Positions 20,933 to 29,553 of a stretch of DNA of 64,000 nucleotides are shown here, piece by piece. The DNA is from Croceibacterium sp. TMG7-5b_MA50. Its GTDB lineage: Bacteria; Pseudomonadota; Alphaproteobacteria; Sphingomonadales; Sphingomonadaceae. The notes beneath the pieces were generated by a model that was not told the origin of the DNA, searched no databases, and saw only the letters and a program-made list of their open reading frames with translations. The stretch is taken from NCBI RefSeq assembly GCF_039830145.1, contig NZ_CP156082.1, positions 2,312,001-2,376,000 of the forward strand. Reading direction: 5' to 3'. The translations under genes were made by a program, and so were the position numbers. How positions within the stretch are numbered: position 1 is the first letter of the stretch; each line of letters begins with the position of its first letter.

Positions 20933-20976
20933 TCACCTAAGCCGCGTGGCCTGCCTTTTCAACGGCTGCAATGCGC

Positions 20977-21013
20977 AAAAAAAGCGGCCCGCGCCACGGA
21001 TGGCGGGGCCGCT
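20977..21013 (-). terminator. Rho-independent terminator upstream of suf operon
   Basis: On the minus strand a GC-rich hairpin (AGCGGCCCCGCCA / TGGCGCGGGCCGCT, one bulge, loop TCCG) is followed directly by seven T residues. There is no protein gene on the minus strand just upstream of it, so it ends either a small RNA or a prematurely terminated suf leader. Confidence 0.8.
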
Positions 21014-21120
21014 TGAAAGTGAGAACTCGCCGCATTGCTGCTTCGAGCCCTTCGGGTCGCAAGGGTGATGTACCCGATTCGACCCGGCGCGGCTTGTAGA
21101 AATGCGACAATCGATAGAGG
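20977..21120 (-). ncRNA. Candidate structured small RNA or suf leader
   Basis: The 380 bp between rrf2 and pyrD hold no convincing protein gene. Read on the minus strand the region has a nested hairpin (GGGTCG-N4-GGGT-N5-ACCC-N3-CGACCC, about 21056-21087), a second small hairpin (CTCG...CGAG, about 21026-21047), and then the U-tailed terminator at 20977-21013. This order is what a small RNA or an attenuator leader would show. It does not fit SRP RNA, tmRNA, a tRNA or a riboswitch I recognise. The 5' end is a guess; no clear promoter is visible. Confidence 0.35.
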
Positions 21121-21254
21121 CAGACTATTGCAGTGGTAACGTTTGCCAGCGTTTTTCCGGCCATTTCGCCCGATTCCGGCATTTATGACCGATGGAAGGC
21201 ACCCGGTCGCGGCAATCGACAGAACAGGCCGGCTTTGCCATAGGCGCGGCCACC

Positions 21255-22280
21255 ATGCTCTATCGCCTGCTCCGGCCTGCCCTGTTCACGCTCGACCCCG
21301 AACAGGCGCACGAACTGTCCCTGAAATGGCTCGAACACCGCCCGGCAGGGCCACCGCCCGTTGCCGGCCCGCTGGCAACGGACGTGGCCGGCATTTGCTT
21401 CCCCAATCCGGTGGGCCTTGCCGCCGGGTACGACAAGGATGCGCGCGTGCCCGACGCCATGCTGGGCGCCGGCTTCGGCTTCGTGGAGGTCGGCTCCATC
21501 ACCCCGCGCCCGCAGGCGGGCAATCCGAAGCCCCGCCTGTTTCGGTTGGCGGCTGATCGGGCGGTGGTCAACCGCATGGGTTTCAATAATGGCGGGGCGG
21601 AGGCGGCGGCGGCGCGGCTGGCGCGGCGTACCGGAACCGGCATCGTCGGCGTGAACCTTGGCGCCAACAAGGACTCGCCTGACTGGATCGCCGATTACAG
21701 CCACATGGCGCGGGTCATGGCGCCGTTCGCCACCTATCTGGCGGTCAATGTCTCTAGCCCTAACACCCCCGGCCTGCGCGCATTGCAGGATGCGGGGGCG
21801 CTGGGCGCGCTGCTGGACGCGGTGCTGGCCGCCCGTGGAGCCGACGGCCCGCCGGTGTTCCTGAAGGTCGCGCCCGACCTGCAGCCAGCCGACATCGACG
21901 ACATCGCCCGCATCGCGCTGGAACGGCGGCTGGGTGCGCTGATCGTGTCCAACACCACGATCACCCGCCCGCCGATGAAGTCGGTGCAGGCGGCGGAGAC
22001 CGGCGGCCTGTCGGGCGCGCCGCTGCTGCCGCTGGCATTGCAGGCGTTGCGCGACTTTCGCCGCGCGACCGGCGGCGAGATCCCGCTGGTGGGCGTCGGC
22101 GGCATCACCAGCGGCGTCGATGCTTGGCAGCGGATCCGCGCCGGCGCCAGCCTGGTGCAGTTGTACAGTGCGCTGGTCTACCGCGGCCCCAACATCGCCC
22201 GCACCATCGCCGACGACCTGGAACGGCTGATGCACCGCGACGGGTTCGCCACGATCGCCGAGGCCGTGGGCACCGAATAG
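21255..22280 (+). CDS. pyrD: Dihydroorotate dehydrogenase (quinone), class 2
   Basis: A 341-residue FMN enzyme that oxidises dihydroorotate to orotate in pyrimidine synthesis and passes electrons to quinone at the inner membrane. The N-terminal helix MLYRLLRPALFTLDPEQAHEL is the class 2 membrane-association segment. NPVGLAAGYDKD, NRMGFNN, the catalytic-Ser region NVSSPNTPGLR and the FMN phosphate site GVGGITSG are all present. The ATG at 21255 is chosen by alignment to the family N-terminus; an in-frame ATG at 21192 would add 21 residues. It is monocistronic and convergent with ggt. Confidence 0.94.
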   Translation: MLYRLLRPALFTLDPEQAHELSLKWLEHRPAGPPPVAGPLATDVAGICFPNPVGLAAGYDKDARVPDAMLGAGFGFVEVGSITPRPQAGNPKPRLFRLAADRAVVNRMGFNNGGAEAAAARLARRTGTGIVGVNLGANKDSPDWIADYSHMARVMAPFATYLAVNVSSPNTPGLRALQDAGALGALLDAVLAARGADGPPVFLKVAPDLQPADIDDIARIALERRLGALIVSNTTITRPPMKSVQAAETGGLSGAPLLPLALQALRDFRRATGGEIPLVGVGGITSGVDAWQRIRAGASLVQLYSALVYRGPNIARTIADDLERLMHRDGFATIAEAVGTE

Positions 22281-22297
22281 CCCAACGCGGCAGGGCC

Positions 22298-24037
22298 CTA
22301 AGGCAGGGTCTCCGCCACCGCGCGCCCTTCGCGCCGGGGGTCGTAGCCGCCGTCGAACACGCCATCGCGGGTCATCACCGCGTGGACGCCCGAATCCTCA
22401 CCCTGGCCCGGACGCACCGTGACGCCGCGCTGCGCCAGCCCGGCCAACACATCAGCGGAGAACTTCGTCACCTCGCCCTGGAACGCCTCGCCCCTGGCAA
22501 CCAGGTTGGGCAGCGCCAGCGCTTCCTGCGTCGACAGGCCCCAGTCGATCGCGCCGACCATGCTCTTGCCCACATAGGCAAGGATCGCATTGCCCCCGGC
22601 AGAGCCGAACGCCCCGGCGAAGCGGCCCTCCCCATCGATCAGCACCAGCGGCGTCATGGACGAACGCGGACGCTTGCCCGGCGCCACCGCGTTGGCCGCC
22701 GGCGCGCCGTCAGGCGCGACCGGATCGAAGGCGAAATCGGTCATCTGGTTGTTGAGGAAGAAGCCATCGACCATCCGCCCGCTGCCGAAGATCGATTCCA
22801 CCGTGGTGGTCATCGACACGACATTGCCCGCCGCATCGCCGACGATGAAGTGGGACGTACCCGCCGGCTCCCGCGTGCGGTCGGCCCGACGCGGCGGAGC
22901 GCCCGGCGGCGTGCCGGCGGCGGGAGGCGGGCCTGCGGTCACGCCGATCAGCGCGGCGCGATCGGCGACGTAGGCAGGGTCGAGCAGCCCGGCGACCGGC
23001 ACATCGACGAAGGCGCTGTCGCCCACATACAAGTCGCGGTCGGCATACATCAGCCGGCTCGTCTCCGCGAACAGGAACCAGGCCTGTGGGTCCTCGGGGC
23101 CGCGCTCCGCGATGTCGGTCCGTTCCAGCAGGGCGAGCAATTGCAGCATGCCGACGCCGCTCGAGGGCGGCGGAGGTACGCAGACGCGATAGACGCGGTA
23201 CCGGCCACACAGCGCGTCGCGCTTGACCGGCCGGTATTCGGCGAGGTCGGTCAGCGTCATCGTGCCTGGCAGCGGGCCGGCGGTCGTGCGCGCCACGATG
23301 CGCTGCGCGGTCTCCCCGCGATACAGCGCATCGACGCCCTGCGCTGCCAGCCGGCGCAGGAAGGCGGCATAAGCGGGGTTGCGCAGCGTATCGCCGGGAT
23401 CGACCAGCGTGCCGTCCGCCTCCCCGAAATAGGCCTGCACATCCGGCGCCTGCAATTGCGGGTAACGGCCCGTCAGCATCCGGCCGAGACGCGGGGTGAC
23501 GGTGAAGCCGTCGTCCGCCGTGCGGATCGCATCGGCGAACAGGCTGTCCCAGCTCACCGCGCCATGTTCCGCCTGCACGACGGACAGCATCCCCACCGCG
23601 CCGGGAACGCCGGTGGCGCGACCGCTGGTGACGGCGGCGGGGAACGGCAGGGGGCGTCCATTGTCGTCCAGGAACATGTCCGGTGTGGCGCCCGCCGGGG
23701 CGGTTTCGCGCCCGTCATAGATGGACACTTCCCCCGTCTCGCCATCGAACCAGGTCAGGAAAGCGCCGCCGCCCATGCCGCTGCTCTGTGGCTCCACCAG
23801 CGACAGCATGGCCTGCATCGCGACCGCCGCATCGGCCGCGCTGCCGCCACGGCGCAGGACCGCCATCCCCGCTTCCACCGCCAGCGGATTGGCGGCCGAG
23901 ACGAAGATCTGCGGCTGGCGCGCGTCCGCCCGGGTGATGGCGGGTTCCGTTGTCAAAGGCGCTGCCGCCGGCAATGTCGCGCAGGCCGTCGTCGCCCATG
24001 CGCCCGCCAGCGCCGCCCATGTGCCCAGCCGTGCCAT
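22298..24037 (-). CDS. ggt: Gamma-glutamyltranspeptidase
   Basis: A 579-residue N-terminal-nucleophile hydrolase precursor that cleaves gamma-glutamyl bonds such as that of glutathione in the periplasm. An N-terminal export signal (GTWAALAGAWATTACA) is present; the Cys near its end could make it a lipoprotein, but the lipobox is poor. The large-subunit motif SSGMGGGAFLTWFDG and the autocleavage/nucleophile Thr in AGTSHFIVGD near residue 393 are clear, as are the small-subunit PRSSMTPLVL and GSAGGNAI. AGGGGA precedes the ATG at 24037. It is a stand-alone gene, divergent from the acyl-CoA ligase. Confidence 0.92.
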   Translation of the reverse strand: MARLGTWAALAGAWATTACATLPAAAPLTTEPAITRADARQPQIFVSAANPLAVEAGMAVLRRGGSAADAAVAMQAMLSLVEPQSSGMGGGAFLTWFDGETGEVSIYDGRETAPAGATPDMFLDDNGRPLPFPAAVTSGRATGVPGAVGMLSVVQAEHGAVSWDSLFADAIRTADDGFTVTPRLGRMLTGRYPQLQAPDVQAYFGEADGTLVDPGDTLRNPAYAAFLRRLAAQGVDALYRGETAQRIVARTTAGPLPGTMTLTDLAEYRPVKRDALCGRYRVYRVCVPPPPSSGVGMLQLLALLERTDIAERGPEDPQAWFLFAETSRLMYADRDLYVGDSAFVDVPVAGLLDPAYVADRAALIGVTAGPPPAAGTPPGAPPRRADRTREPAGTSHFIVGDAAGNVVSMTTTVESIFGSGRMVDGFFLNNQMTDFAFDPVAPDGAPAANAVAPGKRPRSSMTPLVLIDGEGRFAGAFGSAGGNAILAYVGKSMVGAIDWGLSTQEALALPNLVARGEAFQGEVTKFSADVLAGLAQRGVTVRPGQGEDSGVHAVMTRDGVFDGGYDPRREGRAVAETLP

Positions 24038-24185
24038 CTTCGTGTCCCCTGTCGCGATCCGGTTACGGGCTGCATGGGGCAGGCAGGCCGATGGTGCAAG
24101 GCAGCGTGCCCGATCGGATACGCCCGCTTGCCCGCGCCCCGACGGTCGCTTAACCCGTCGCACCCCGCCTTGTTCGGGCCGCAGG

Positions 24186-25994
24186 ATGAAGGGACGCCGG
24201 GTGGATATCGCCGACTTTGCCGCCGCCAGCAGCCTGGTGCGGCTGTTCCTGGATCGCGCCGACGCCGGCGGGGAACAGCCGTTCCTGTCACGCAAGCGCG
24301 CCGGCGCCTGGCAGGCGGTGAGCTGGCGACAGGCCGCCGATCGCGCCTGCCTGCTGGCGCAAGCGCTGCGCGACCTCGGCCTCGACAGCGGCGACCGTGT
24401 TCTGCTGGTGGCGGAAAACCGGCCGGAATGGTGCATCGCCGACGTCGCGATCATGGCCGCCGGCCTCGTCACCGTGCCCGCCTACACCACCAACACCGCC
24501 GCCGATCACGCGCATGTCCTGGCCGACAGCGGCGCGCGGGCGGTGATCGTCAGCGGCGGCAAGCTGCTGCCGCCTTTGCTGGACGCGATGCGGCAAACCG
24601 GCGGGGCGGAGCACCTGATCGTGATGGACGGCGACCTGCCCGCCGCTGCCGACCTCCCCTGCCCGGCCCATCGCTGGGACGAGCTGACGGGCGGGGCCGA
24701 ACCGGACGAGCATGCGGCGAAGGCCGCGCGAACCGCCGCCGAACTGCGCCAGTCGGGCGTGACGCGCGGCGACCTCGCCTGCATCATCTACACCAGCGGC
24801 ACCGGCGGGCTGCCGCGCGGGGTGATGCTGTCGCATGGTGCGATCATGGCCAATGTCGCCGGTGCGGGCGAGGTGCTGATCGGCGATTACGGGACGGGAC
24901 CGGACCGGTTCCTCTCGTTCCTGCCGCTGAGCCACGCATACGAACATACCGCCGGGCAATGGCTGCCGATCGGCCTGGGTGCGCAGATCTGGTATGCCGA
25001 AAGCCTGGAGAAGCTCGCCGCCAACATGGCGGAGGCAAGCCCCACGCTGATGGTGGTGGTGCCCCGCCTGTTCGAGGTGCTGCGCGCCCGCATGGTGAAG
25101 CAGGTGGCGGCGCAGGGGCGCATGGCGCAGCGGCTGATGGCGCAGGCGATCGCGCTGGGCGAACGGCGCGCCGCCGGGCAGTACCGCTTCGGCGACCGGC
25201 TGCTGGATATGGTGCTGGAACGCACGCTCAGGCCCAAGGTACGCGCGCGGTTCGGTGGGCGGATCAAGGCGCTGGTATCGGGCGGCGCGCCCCTGAACCC
25301 GGAGGTCGGGCGCTTCTTCCAGTCGCTCGGCATCACGATCCTGCAGGGATATGGCCAGACGGAGGCGGCCCCGGTCATAGCCTGCAACTATCCCAGCGCC
25401 GGCATTGCCATGGAGACGGTGGGCCCGCCGCTGCCCGGCGTGGAGGTGCGCGTCGCCGATGATGGCGAGCTGCTGGTCCGCGGGGAACTGGTGATGACCG
25501 GCTACTGGAACAATGCGGAGGAGACCGCGCGGGCGCTGGTCGATGGCTGGCTGCACACCGGCGACATAGGCCATTTCGACGATGCCGGCCGTATCCTCAT
25601 CACCGACCGCAAGAAGGACCTGATCGTCAACGACAAGGGCGACAATGTCGCGCCGCAGCGGGTTGAAGGCATGCTGACGCTGCAGCCGGAGATCGCGCAG
25701 GCGATGCTGTACGGCGACCGGCGCCCGTACATGGTGGCGCTGCTGGTGCCCGACGCCGACTGGCTGGCGGAACGCGGCATCACGGAGCCGGAGGCGATCC
25801 GCAGCGTGCTGGACGTCGCGGTGGAGCGGGTGAACGCCCGCCTTGGCGTGATCGAGCGCGTGCGCCGCTTCGCCGTGGCGGACGAGCCGTTCGCCATCGC
25901 CAATGGCGAGATGACCCCCAGCATGAAGATTCGCCGCCACATGATCCGCGCGCGATACGAGGGCCGACTGTCGGCCCTGTACCGCGGGGGCTGA
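24186..25994 (+). CDS. Long-chain fatty acid-CoA ligase (AMP-forming)
   Basis: A 602-residue ANL-superfamily adenylating enzyme of the FadD15/ACSL type, activating a fatty acid with ATP and CoA at the cytoplasmic membrane face. The P-loop reads YTSGTGGLPRG near residue 202, with Arg in place of the usual Lys; GYGQTEAAPV, DGWLHTGDIGHFD and TDRKKDLIVNDKGDNVAPQ follow, and the C-terminal Lys region is NGEMTPSMKIRR. A GTG at 24201 preceded by AAGGGA is an attractive alternative start. It is a single gene, divergent from ggt. The substrate chain length is not visible. Confidence 0.9.
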   Translation: MKGRRVDIADFAAASSLVRLFLDRADAGGEQPFLSRKRAGAWQAVSWRQAADRACLLAQALRDLGLDSGDRVLLVAENRPEWCIADVAIMAAGLVTVPAYTTNTAADHAHVLADSGARAVIVSGGKLLPPLLDAMRQTGGAEHLIVMDGDLPAAADLPCPAHRWDELTGGAEPDEHAAKAARTAAELRQSGVTRGDLACIIYTSGTGGLPRGVMLSHGAIMANVAGAGEVLIGDYGTGPDRFLSFLPLSHAYEHTAGQWLPIGLGAQIWYAESLEKLAANMAEASPTLMVVVPRLFEVLRARMVKQVAAQGRMAQRLMAQAIALGERRAAGQYRFGDRLLDMVLERTLRPKVRARFGGRIKALVSGGAPLNPEVGRFFQSLGITILQGYGQTEAAPVIACNYPSAGIAMETVGPPLPGVEVRVADDGELLVRGELVMTGYWNNAEETARALVDGWLHTGDIGHFDDAGRILITDRKKDLIVNDKGDNVAPQRVEGMLTLQPEIAQAMLYGDRRPYMVALLVPDADWLAERGITEPEAIRSVLDVAVERVNARLGVIERVRRFAVADEPFAIANGEMTPSMKIRRHMIRARYEGRLSALYRGG

Positions 25995-26061
25995 ACCCTC
26001 GCCCTACCGGGCGAACCGCCACCATCGGTACGATTGAATCACCTGCCTTCCGGCATGGTCC

Positions 26062-26075
26062 TGCAAACGCTTGCA
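26062..26075. promoter_or_regulatory. LacI-type operator upstream of glucoside operon
   Basis: TGCAAACGCTTGCA is a near-perfect palindrome around a central CG, 68 bp upstream of the oxidoreductase gene. A looser palindrome-like element, TGATACCGTTACCA, follows at 26090-26103. Both have the look of LacI-family sites controlling sugar genes; no cognate regulator gene lies next to the operon. Confidence 0.5.
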
Positions 26076-26143
26076 TGACTAAGCGAAGCTGATACCGTTA
26101 CCACCACTGGACCGGCCGCACAGGCCGGCCGAACGGAGCGGAG

Positions 26144-27259
26144 ATGGGGATGACGGGACAGGCGGATCGCCGGCTGGTGCTGGCCGGAATGGGTGCGACG
26201 CTGGCGGCAGGCACGCTGTGGGGCCGGGCGCGCGCGGCGGAGCCCACGCGCAGGTTCGGTTATGCCGTGGTCGGGCTCGGCTCCTACGCCACCAACCAGA
26301 TCATGCCGCGCCTCGCCGAATGCGAACATGCCCGGCTGACCGCGCTGGTCAGCGGCACGCCGGAGAAGCTGGAACGCTACGGCAGCGAATACGGCATCCC
26401 GGCGACGCACCGCTACAGCTACGCCCAGTTCGACCGCATCCGTGACAATCCCGACATCGACATCGTTTACGTCATCCTGCCCAACTCGATGCACGCCGAA
26501 TATTCGATCCGCGCGGCGCAGGCGGGCAAGCATGTGATGTGCGAGAAGCCGATGGCGGTCAGCGCGGCGGAGGCGGAGGCGATGATCGCCGCGTGCCGGC
26601 AGGCGGGGACCAAGCTGATGATCGGCTACCGCTCTCATTTCGAGCCGTACAACCTGCACGCGATGGAGGTGGCGCGATCGGGCGTGCTCGGCCCCACGCG
26701 CATCATCACCTCCGAACACGGCTTCTACGCGCAGCCGAACCAGTGGCGGCTCCACCGGCCGCTATCGGGCGGCGGGTCGCTGATGGATATCGGCATCTAC
26801 GCGCTCAACGCCGCCCGCTACCTGGCGGGGGAGGAGCCGGTGGAGGTCAGCGCGATGGAGCAGACCGACAAGTCCGACCCGCGCTTCGCCACGGTGGAGG
26901 ACCGGATCGACTTCCATCTGCGCTTCCCCGGCGGCGCGCTGGCGAGCTGCGTTAGTTCGTACAATTCCAACCACAACGCCTACCGCGTGCATGGGCAGGG
27001 TGGCTGGCTGCGGGCGGAGCCGGCAACGTCCTACACCGGGCACCAGATGTGGGTGCACCGCGATGGGGAGACGCAGCAGGTGCGCCTGCCGACCCCGGCC
27101 AAGAACCAGTTCGTGGCGCAGCTGGACCATCTTCCCGAGGCGATCATGGCCGGGACGGAGCCGCGCGCATCGGGCGAGGAGGGCCTGCGTGACATGCGCT
27201 TGATCGAGGCGATCTACCAGTCCGCCCGGGAAGGGCGCGCGATCAAGCTGACCGCCTGA
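26144..27259 (+). CDS. Exported Gfo/Idh/MocA oxidoreductase (glucose-fructose oxidoreductase-like)
   Basis: A 371-residue NAD(P)-dependent sugar oxidoreductase with a twin-arginine-type leader (ADRRLVLAGMGATLAAGTLWGRARA), implying folded, cofactor-loaded export to the periplasm as for Zymomonas glucose-fructose oxidoreductase. The Rossmann motif is AVVGLGSYATNQI (near residue 42), the conserved Lys lies in MCEKPMAVS, and the C-terminal domain carries DIGIYALNAARYL. It opens a four-gene operon; its stop overlaps the start of the GH3 gene by one base. With a lactonase-like protein and a gluconate permease downstream, oxidation of glucose to gluconolactone is a reasonable inference. Confidence 0.85.
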   Translation: MGMTGQADRRLVLAGMGATLAAGTLWGRARAAEPTRRFGYAVVGLGSYATNQIMPRLAECEHARLTALVSGTPEKLERYGSEYGIPATHRYSYAQFDRIRDNPDIDIVYVILPNSMHAEYSIRAAQAGKHVMCEKPMAVSAAEAEAMIAACRQAGTKLMIGYRSHFEPYNLHAMEVARSGVLGPTRIITSEHGFYAQPNQWRLHRPLSGGGSLMDIGIYALNAARYLAGEEPVEVSAMEQTDKSDPRFATVEDRIDFHLRFPGGALASCVSSYNSNHNAYRVHGQGGWLRAEPATSYTGHQMWVHRDGETQQVRLPTPAKNQFVAQLDHLPEAIMAGTEPRASGEEGLRDMRLIEAIYQSAREGRAIKLTA

Positions 27260-29550
27260 TGCCGGTCGAGTTGCGCCGCCGGGAGGTGCTGGTCGCCGGC
27301 ACGCTGCTGGCCGTGGCTGCGCGCTTCCCGGCGCTGGCATCCGTACCCACACCGCTGCCGGCGGCGGATCAGAGACGGATCGACCGCCTGATCGCCGCCA
27401 TGACGCTGGACGAGAAGATCGGCCAGATGGTGCAGGTCGCGGGCGGGCGGCAGGTGGCGCTGAACAGCCGGCTGGACTCCGCCGCGCTGGACCGGGTGCG
27501 CGCCGGGCGCATCGGATCGTTCCTGCATGTCGCGGGGGCGGAGCCGCTGCGCGAGTTGCAGCGTGTGGCGGTGGAGGAATCGCGCCACGGCATTCCCCTG
27601 CTGTTCGCCATGGACGTGGTCCACGGTTATCGCACCATCTTCCCCGTGCCGCTGGCGCTGGCGGCCAGCTTCGATCCCGCGGTTGCCGAGGACGCGGCGC
27701 GGGTCGCGGCGGTGGAGGCGTCGGTCAGCGGCCTGCACTGGACCTTCGCCCCGATGATCGACATCGCCCGTGACGCGCGCTGGGGCCGCGTGGTGGAAGG
27801 CGCGGGGGAGGACCCGCATCTGGGCGCGACCATGGCGGTGGCGCAGGTCCGCGGGTTTGAGGGGCGCGGTACCGATCTCGGCGAAGATGCGGTGCTCGCC
27901 TGCGTGAAGCACCTTGGCGCCTACGGGGCGGGCATGGGCGGGCGCGACTACGACACCGCCGACCTGTCCGAACGCACCCTGCGCGAGGTCTACCTGCAAC
28001 CCTTCCACGCCGCCGCGCGGGCGCGGGCGGGCACGATGATGACCGCCTTCAACGATCTGGCGGGCGTTCCCACGACCGGCAATGCCGACCTGGTGCGCGG
28101 CATCCTGCGCGATCAATGGCATTATCAGGGACTGGTCGTCAGCGATTGGAACGCGATCCGGGAACTGATCGACCACGGTGCCGCCAGCACCCCGGCGGAG
28201 GCGGCCGCGCTGGCCCTGCGCGCAAGTGTCGACATGGACATGACCAGCGACACCTATGCCGAATACCTGGCCCCGGCGGTGGCGGCCGATCCCACTCTGC
28301 TGCCGCTGGTGGACGAGGCGGTGCAGCGCATCCTGACCACCAAGACCAAGCTCGGCCTGTTCGACGATCCTTACCGCTTCGGCGACCCCGAGCGGGAACG
28401 GACCGTGCTGGGCAGCGCGGACCATCGCGCGCGGGCACGGCGAGCAGCGGAGCAATCGATCGTGCTGCTGCGCAACGAAGGCGGCGTGCTGCCGCTGCGG
28501 CCTGCGCAACGGGTGGCGCTGATCGGCGCACTGGCGGACGATGCGCGCAGCACCATTGGATCGTGGAAGGCGCGTGGCGTGCCGGAGGATTCGGTCACGC
28601 TGCGGGCCGCGCTGGGCGATGTCACCTACGCCCCCGGCGTGGCACCGCGCGGTGAAGACGTGTCGGGCATACCCGCCGCCATCGCCGCGGCGGAAGGCGC
28701 CGACGTGGTCGTGCTGGCTCTGGGGGAGGACTGGGACCATTCGGGCGAGGCGCGCAGCCGCGCCGACATCACCCTGCCGGGTGCGCAGATGACGCTGCTT
28801 GATGCGCTGAAGGCCACCGGCAAGCCGATCGTCGCGGTGCTGATGAACGGCCGCCCGCTGGCGCTGGAATCGGCGCTGGCCGACGTCCCCGCCGTGGTGG
28901 AGACGTGGTTCGGCGGCAACGAGGCGGGGGCGGCGATCGCCGCCGTGCTGCGGGGGGAGGTCAATCCCGGCGGGCGCCTGCCGATGGGCATGCCACGCAC
29001 CAGCGGGCAGGTGCCGCAATTCTATGCCCATGTGCCCACGGGGCGCCCGGCGAACCCGGACCTGTCGGTGGACAGCGCCCGGTACCACGACACCGACATC
29101 GGCCCGCTGTTCCCGTTCGGGCACGGCCTTAGCTACACCAGCTTCGAATACGCCGATCTGGCGATCACCCGGATCGATGGCGGCGCCCGGCATCGCATCG
29201 GCTGCTCCATCACCAATACCGGCCCGGTCGCGGGTGACGAGGTGGTGCAATTGTATGTGCGCGTCGCCGTGCCGGGGCTGGCCCGACCGGCGCGCGAGTT
29301 GCGCGGCTTCACGCGCCTGACGATCGCGCCGGGTGCGACGCGGCTGGTGACGTTCATCCTGCGCAACCACCATTTCGCGCACTGGGCGGATGACCAATGG
29401 CGTGTCCCGGCGGGCCGGGTCGAGGTGATGATCGGCGCATCCAGTGCGGACATCCGCCTGACGGGGGCGCTGTCGGTGGACAGGGAGTTCAACTGGCCCG
29501 CTTACGATGGCGCCGGTGCCGCCCTGTTCACCCCGGTCGAGATCCTCTGA
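27259..29550 (+). CDS. Periplasmic GH3 beta-glucosidase (BglX-like)
   Basis: A 763-residue glycoside hydrolase family 3 protein, probably releasing terminal glucose (or xylose) from beta-linked oligosaccharides. An N-terminal twin-Arg leader (ELRRREVLVAGTLLAVAARF) suggests periplasmic location. The (beta/alpha)8 domain carries DVVHGYRTIFP, KHLGAYGAG and the nucleophile D296 in VVSDWNAI. The second domain follows with GEDWDHSGEA, and the C-terminus is a fibronectin III-like domain starting near FPFGHGLSYTSF. Its start is coupled to the oxidoreductase by a TGATG junction, and gntP begins 3 bp after its stop. Confidence 0.92.
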   Translation: MPVELRRREVLVAGTLLAVAARFPALASVPTPLPAADQRRIDRLIAAMTLDEKIGQMVQVAGGRQVALNSRLDSAALDRVRAGRIGSFLHVAGAEPLRELQRVAVEESRHGIPLLFAMDVVHGYRTIFPVPLALAASFDPAVAEDAARVAAVEASVSGLHWTFAPMIDIARDARWGRVVEGAGEDPHLGATMAVAQVRGFEGRGTDLGEDAVLACVKHLGAYGAGMGGRDYDTADLSERTLREVYLQPFHAAARARAGTMMTAFNDLAGVPTTGNADLVRGILRDQWHYQGLVVSDWNAIRELIDHGAASTPAEAAALALRASVDMDMTSDTYAEYLAPAVAADPTLLPLVDEAVQRILTTKTKLGLFDDPYRFGDPERERTVLGSADHRARARRAAEQSIVLLRNEGGVLPLRPAQRVALIGALADDARSTIGSWKARGVPEDSVTLRAALGDVTYAPGVAPRGEDVSGIPAAIAAAEGADVVVLALGEDWDHSGEARSRADITLPGAQMTLLDALKATGKPIVAVLMNGRPLALESALADVPAVVETWFGGNEAGAAIAAVLRGEVNPGGRLPMGMPRTSGQVPQFYAHVPTGRPANPDLSVDSARYHDTDIGPLFPFGHGLSYTSFEYADLAITRIDGGARHRIGCSITNTGPVAGDEVVQLYVRVAVPGLARPARELRGFTRLTIAPGATRLVTFILRNHHFAHWADDQWRVPAGRVEVMIGASSADIRLTGALSVDREFNWPAYDGAGAALFTPVEIL

Positions 29551-29553
29551 CGC

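Noticed and set aside
21020-21100. Signal recognition particle RNA between rrf2 and pyrD
   Set aside because: An AGCAGC stretch near a GAAGG element recalls helix 8 of SRP RNA, but the conserved asymmetric loop and pairing are absent.
20937-21182. 81-codon minus-strand open frame in the rrf2-pyrD gap
   Set aside because: It is interrupted functionally by a strong terminator hairpin, has no ribosome-binding site and no conserved features; a structured RNA fits better.
22124-25462. 1112-codon plus-strand open frame crossing pyrD, ggt and the acyl-CoA ligase
   Set aside because: It crosses three well-supported genes in the wrong frame or strand and shows no conserved motif.
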